A stretch of DNA of 64,000 nt from Desulfosporosinus youngiae DSM 17734 (lineage in GTDB: Bacteria; Bacillota; Desulfitobacteriia; Desulfitobacteriales; Desulfitobacteriaceae): contig NZ_CM001441.1 of assembly GCF_000244895.1 (NCBI RefSeq), positions 3,430,226-3,494,225 of the forward strand. Reading direction: 5' to 3'. Position 1 is the first letter of the stretch. The number at the start of each line of letters is the position of its first letter. A program made the translations under genes and the position numbers. Of the stretch, positions 62,044 through 64,000 are shown piece after piece. The notes beneath the pieces are model-generated. The model searched no databases. It was not told where the DNA came from and saw nothing but the letters and a program-made list of their open reading frames with translations.

Positions 62044-63423
62044 TTACTTAACTCTTTTCTTAAAACGCTCGACACAGTTGATTTCAATATCGAGCAATTT
62101 AGCGATATTATGTTTCGCTTCAATGCCCTTAGCAGCGGTGGCGATTGAGTGGATTCTGCCAATATCAAGGTCTTCTCTCACTTCATCCATCACTACCGGA
62201 TCAACTAAATCTTCTACAGAAACTTTTAATTTTCCGGCAACATATGCTTTCGCTTCATTTAAGCGCATTCCCTTAGACATTTGCATACGTGCTACCAGAT
62301 CTCCGGCAGTACGTACTCCGCCCATGCCTGCGGCCATTGCATGACTTATTGCCATTCCGAAAGGATCGCCCACGCCTACCTATAATCCGTCTAACCGGCC
62401 AATCTCGGTCATTGCGACGGAGGCCCGGCTCAAAGCATCGACAGGTGGAGTATCGACAATCGGAATACCTCCAACTCCCATTCCCATGTTGGCATGAACC
62501 GGAATACTGGAAGCTTCCGTGCAGGCTTTGCACATGGTTACAGCCCGGGTGATGTCATAAGCGAAGGAGTGACTGCTATTAATGTTAACCACGGGGCCAA
62601 AGATGGTTACTCCGGCCTTTTCAGCTAATTTAACCTGCTCATGGGGATATAAGCCAGCCAGTTTTACTCCATCATAATAAAGGTCCCCATGCATACCTAA
62701 CACGTATTCTCCAGCCATACCCATTTCAATGCATATATCAGGATATTTCTTCTTTAGAATTTCAGTGGCTTTCAGTGTTGCGTAAAAATCAGCATCACCA
62801 GCGGAGCCCGTTGTGTCAAAGTTAATCCCATCTGCACCGGCCTCGTACATCTTGCTCGACGTAAAAACGAGGTCGTGAATCATTAATTCAATGGATTCAT
62901 CATAGGCTGCCCGGGCTTCTTTAATTTTACCCTTTGGCAATAGGGTAATCGGGTTAGCAGCGGGTCCGTCAGGGTAGCTGTAAAGTGCCATATTCGGCAT
63001 TGCTCCGTAAAATAAAGGAAGAGTCGTAACAAGTTGTGCTTGTTCCATTGTGGCTTGTTCTTCGTGAATAATGGGCTTCGTGGGTTTATAGCTGTAGTCT
63101 ACGTGAGCCAGCTCAGCAGTATCAGCACCAAAACACCGTTCGTATATTTGTAAGTCTTGAATTCTGCCGATAGAGATTCCCAAGCGCATCAGCTTAACGC
63201 TGCCCTCATCATAGGTCAGAACTAATTCTTTACCAGGTTCAACCCCTACAAACCGGCCTTTTCTAGTGATAATCTCCAGCAAATGTTTTTGATCATCCTC
63301 AGAAAGAGGAGCACAATTGGCACGGTCTGCGGCATCAATGGTGGCATTTTCGATGTCTTTTTTGATTTCGTCCACCGACATTTCTACTCGCAAGCCGTCG
63401 CCTAGTCTGGTTGTAATAGTCAT
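62044..63423 (-). CDS. mtbB: Dimethylamine:corrinoid methyltransferase with in-frame amber codon (pyrrolysine)
   Basis: Transfers a methyl group from dimethylamine to the corrinoid protein. The reading frame is one 460-codon gene (459 residues) broken only by TAG at 62380-62382, codon 348. Both sides match the MtbB family: before it [17 protein letters not shown] and GRLDGL, after it [19 protein letters not shown] and [17 protein letters not shown]. In Methanosarcina MtbB the pyrrolysine stands in the same context (DGI-Pyl-IGVGDP). The N-terminal part has [36 protein letters not shown] and the conserved [25 protein letters not shown] at 63423 follows GAAAGGAGC; a TTG two codons earlier is inside the ribosome site. 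Confidence 0.95.
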
Positions 63424-63495
63424 TTTCAAGCTCCTTTCAAATTTTTATGCGATTATCCCCGCTAACGGGAAGACGCCATAGTTATGGACCTAAGA

Positions 63496-64000
63496 TTACG
63501 CGTTGGCAATTCCGCTTCTTACCGCTTTAAGATAAGCCATACATCGTTTATCTCTATCCACGAGGACCTCGGAGGCATAGAGTAAGGCCATTATTTTTTT
63601 ATCCAAGGGATCGATAATTACAGAATCCATTCCTTTAGCAATACACATTACGAAGAACGCCTGATTTAAAAGTTTCCTTTCAGGCAGTCCAAAGGAAACA
63701 TTACTCAAGCCGCAAGTGGTATGAATTCCTTGGTAACGCTTATTAATTTCTTCTAATGTAGTTAATACCTCATTACCAAAACTCGTGTTTACACTAACAG
63801 GCTTAACTAAGGGATCTAAAAATACATCGCCTAAGCCTATCCCGGCACTGGCGAAACTATCACAGAGCTTCTCAACTATAACTAAACGTTCTTCTGCGGT
63901 GTTTGGCATGCCGTTATCATCCATGCATAAGGCAATAACTTTAGCGTTATATTTTTTAATCAGCGGAATTATCGCTTCAAGTTTTTCTTTTTCAGCTGTA
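63496..64000 (-). CDS. Methyltetrahydrofolate:corrinoid methyltransferase, C-terminal part (cut by window edge)
   Basis: At least 168 C-terminal residues of a pterin-binding TIM-barrel protein of the AcsE/MtgA/MtvA group; the frame runs off the right edge with no start in sight. Visible marks are VIALCMDDNGMPNTAEERL, DVFLDPLVKPVS and TCGLSNVSFGLPERKLLNQAF (in pattern), the last being the pterin-site motif of methyl-THF methyltransferases. It should move the methyl group from the corrinoid protein to tetrahydrofolate. It precedes mtbB by 72 bases in the same direction. Confidence 0.88.
   Translation of the reverse strand, partial: TAEKEKLEAIIPLIKKYNAKVIALCMDDNGMPNTAEERLVIVEKLCDSFASAGIGLGDVFLDPLVKPVSVNTSFGNEVLTTLEEINKRYQGIHTTCGLSNVSFGLPERKLLNQAFFVMCIAKGMDSVIIDPLDKKIMALLYASEVLVDRDKRCMAYLKAVRSGIANA

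Noticed and set aside
62044-62373. Separate 109-residue protein downstream of a 349-residue methyltransferase
   Set aside because: It is in the same frame, directly after a TAG, and continues the MtbB family alignment; it is the second part of mtbB, not a gene of its own.
1-64000. CRISPR arrays, insertion sequences, prophage or rRNA
   Set aside because: No regularly spaced repeats, transposase or phage genes, or rRNA stretches were found on reading both strands.

Overview
The window looks like a piece of chromosome from a strictly anaerobic, endospore-forming Firmicute of the Desulfosporosinus/Desulfitobacterium kind. The pointers are: strong AGGAGG-type ribosome sites with frequent TTG and GTG starts; spore genes (YtaF-like protein, alpha/beta-type SASP, GH18 cortex-type hydrolase); a T-box and a ykkC-type leader in front of amino-acid operons; many small iron-sulphur and redox proteins; and a corrinoid methyltransferase operon with a pyrrolysine (in-frame amber) gene. 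The genus is inferred from gene content, not from a search.

Layout. 1-1.5 kb: 5' part of an MGDG-synthase-type glycosyltransferase and a small kinase-like protein. 1.7-5.2 kb: proline operon proC-proB-proA behind a T-box whose specifier reads CCC (Pro). 5.3-12.3 kb: ilvE-ilvB-ilvN-ilvC-leuA-leuB behind a ykkC-type (probably ppGpp) riboswitch with its own promoter and terminator. 12.4-14.9 kb: divergent hom-thrB and a small membrane protein. 15-21.3 kb: an accessory stretch (trypsin-like protease, thioredoxin-reductase-like flavoprotein, 3-hydroxyacyl-CoA dehydrogenase, GyrI-like and GNAT proteins). 20.6-23.1 kb: a FadR-type regulator followed by ilvD. 23.1-26.5 kb: ferredoxin, Mrp ATPase, NifX-like, DUF134 and CsoR-like proteins. 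26.6-35.5 kb: the polA-mutM-(insert)-ytaF-coaE block, with a DUF2809 gene, an ABC-F ATPase and a decayed metallophosphoesterase between mutM and ytaF. 35.7-40.8 kb: EamA transporter, DUF4173 membrane protein, DUF1858 protein, cupin, a 39-residue membrane peptide and tRNA-Leu(CAA). 40.9-48.6 kb: accD-accA, coaD, dnaE (apparently with an AUA start) and a YtoI-like HTH-DRTGG-CBS protein. 48.7-52.7 kb: SASP, a Cys-rich peptide, UPF0173 hydrolase, GH18 protein, WecA/TagO-type transferase, trmL and an FmdB-type zinc ribbon. 53-56.9 kb: Aquifex-type aconitase and an Lrp/AsnC regulator coupled to a class I aminotransferase. 57.8-64 kb: a sigma-54 activator convergent with a dimethylamine methyltransferase operon.

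How it works together. Two long minus-strand operons supply proline and branched-chain amino acids, each under an RNA leader that senses the matching signal (uncharged tRNA-Pro; probably ppGpp). ilvD sits apart with its own FadR-type regulator, and leuC/leuD are not in the window.

The most striking region is the right end. A methyltetrahydrofolate:corrinoid methyltransferase (cut by the window edge), MtbB with an in-frame UAG, a corrinoid protein and a RACo/RamA-type reactivase form what looks like a bacterial route from dimethylamine to methyl-tetrahydrofolate. UAG is also the ordinary stop of hom, mutM, the Cys-rich peptide and the neighbouring sigma-54 activator gene, so readthrough in mtbB must be selective or tolerated.
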